Both the position numbers and the translations under genes were made by a program. Positions 14,528 through 14,598 of a stretch of 14,598 bases of DNA are shown piece after piece (positions within the stretch are counted from its first letter, which is position 1; each line of letters opens with the position of its first letter). This DNA comes from Methyloprofundus sp. GTDB lineage: Bacteria > Pseudomonadota > Gammaproteobacteria > Methylococcales > Methylomonadaceae. Location of the stretch: assembly GCA_030636485.1 (NCBI GenBank), contig DAOVWV010000006.1:1-14598 (forward strand), given 5' to 3'. The notes beneath the pieces are model-generated. The model was not told the origin of the DNA and did no database searches. It saw only the letters and a program-made list of their open reading frames with translations.

Positions 14528-14598
14528 TTATTTTTTCATTTTAGTCAATAGATGATCCATTTTATGTGCTTTTGTCTGTAAATAAGCACGATTATCAC
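14528..14598 (-). CDS. C-terminal end of a gene, probably GTP cyclohydrolase II (RibA or RibBA)
   Basis: Reading the minus strand in from the right edge gives 22 codons, DNRAYLQTKAHKMDHLL followed by TKMKK, and a TAA at 14530-14528. The pattern N-x-x-YL-x-TK-x-x-KM-x-HLL matches the usual C-terminus of GTP cyclohydrolase II, which opens GTP in the first step of riboflavin synthesis, either as RibA alone or as the second domain of RibBA. Everything upstream is outside the window, so no catalytic motif can be checked. The gene is co-directional with miaB and ends 153 bp before it. An AGGGT/ACCCT pair (14503-14527) after the stop is too weak, with a 15-nt loop and no T-run, to call a terminator. 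Confidence 0.55.
   Translation of the reverse strand, partial: DNRAYLQTKAHKMDHLLTKMKK

Overview
The window reads as a chromosomal segment of a fairly AT-rich gammaproteobacterium. A type I methanotroph (Methylococcales) or a relative would fit, but that is inference from gene content. The supporting observations are a miaB-ybeZ-ybeY-corC housekeeping operon of gammaproteobacterial type and an exosortase A (XrtA)/PEP-CTERM-associated exopolysaccharide locus. Almost everything is on the minus strand and is transcribed from right to left.

Right part (about 10.7-14.6 kb): the extreme right edge holds the last 22 codons of a minus-strand gene that looks like the C-terminus of GTP cyclohydrolase II (RibA or RibBA). 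After 153 bp with a promoter-like site come miaB, a PhoH-like ATPase gene (ybeZ), ybeY and corC. Their junctions overlap by 4, 1 and 8 nt, so they form a translationally coupled RNA-maturation and ion-homeostasis operon.

Middle part (about 1.4-10.7 kb): only 29 bp after corC, where lnt is often found, the XrtA-type polysaccharide locus starts. In transcription order it has the TPR lipoprotein PrsT, a Wza-like export lipoprotein with a 12-glycine tract, a Wzz/GumC-like chain-length protein, a BY-type tyrosine autokinase, a TIGR03016-type outer-membrane protein, a NodB-type polysaccharide deacetylase and a FemAB/GNAT-like protein. Together these would control, export, secrete and modify an extracellular polysaccharide. 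The exosortase, its PEP-CTERM substrates and most glycosyltransferases are not in the window and probably lie to the left.

Left part (1-1.4 kb): the left edge carries the N-terminal 136 codons of a TIGR03087-type XrtA-associated glycosyltransferase (minus strand). Divergent from it is the only plus-strand gene, an unrecognised, AT-rich gene for an Asn/Gln/Ser-rich protein with a signal peptide and a C-terminal membrane segment. Its stop codon overlaps the stop codon of the FemAB-like gene in the tetranucleotide TTAA. This orphan protein and its repeat-containing upstream region are the least explained parts of the window. No rRNA, tRNA, CRISPR array or insertion sequence was seen.
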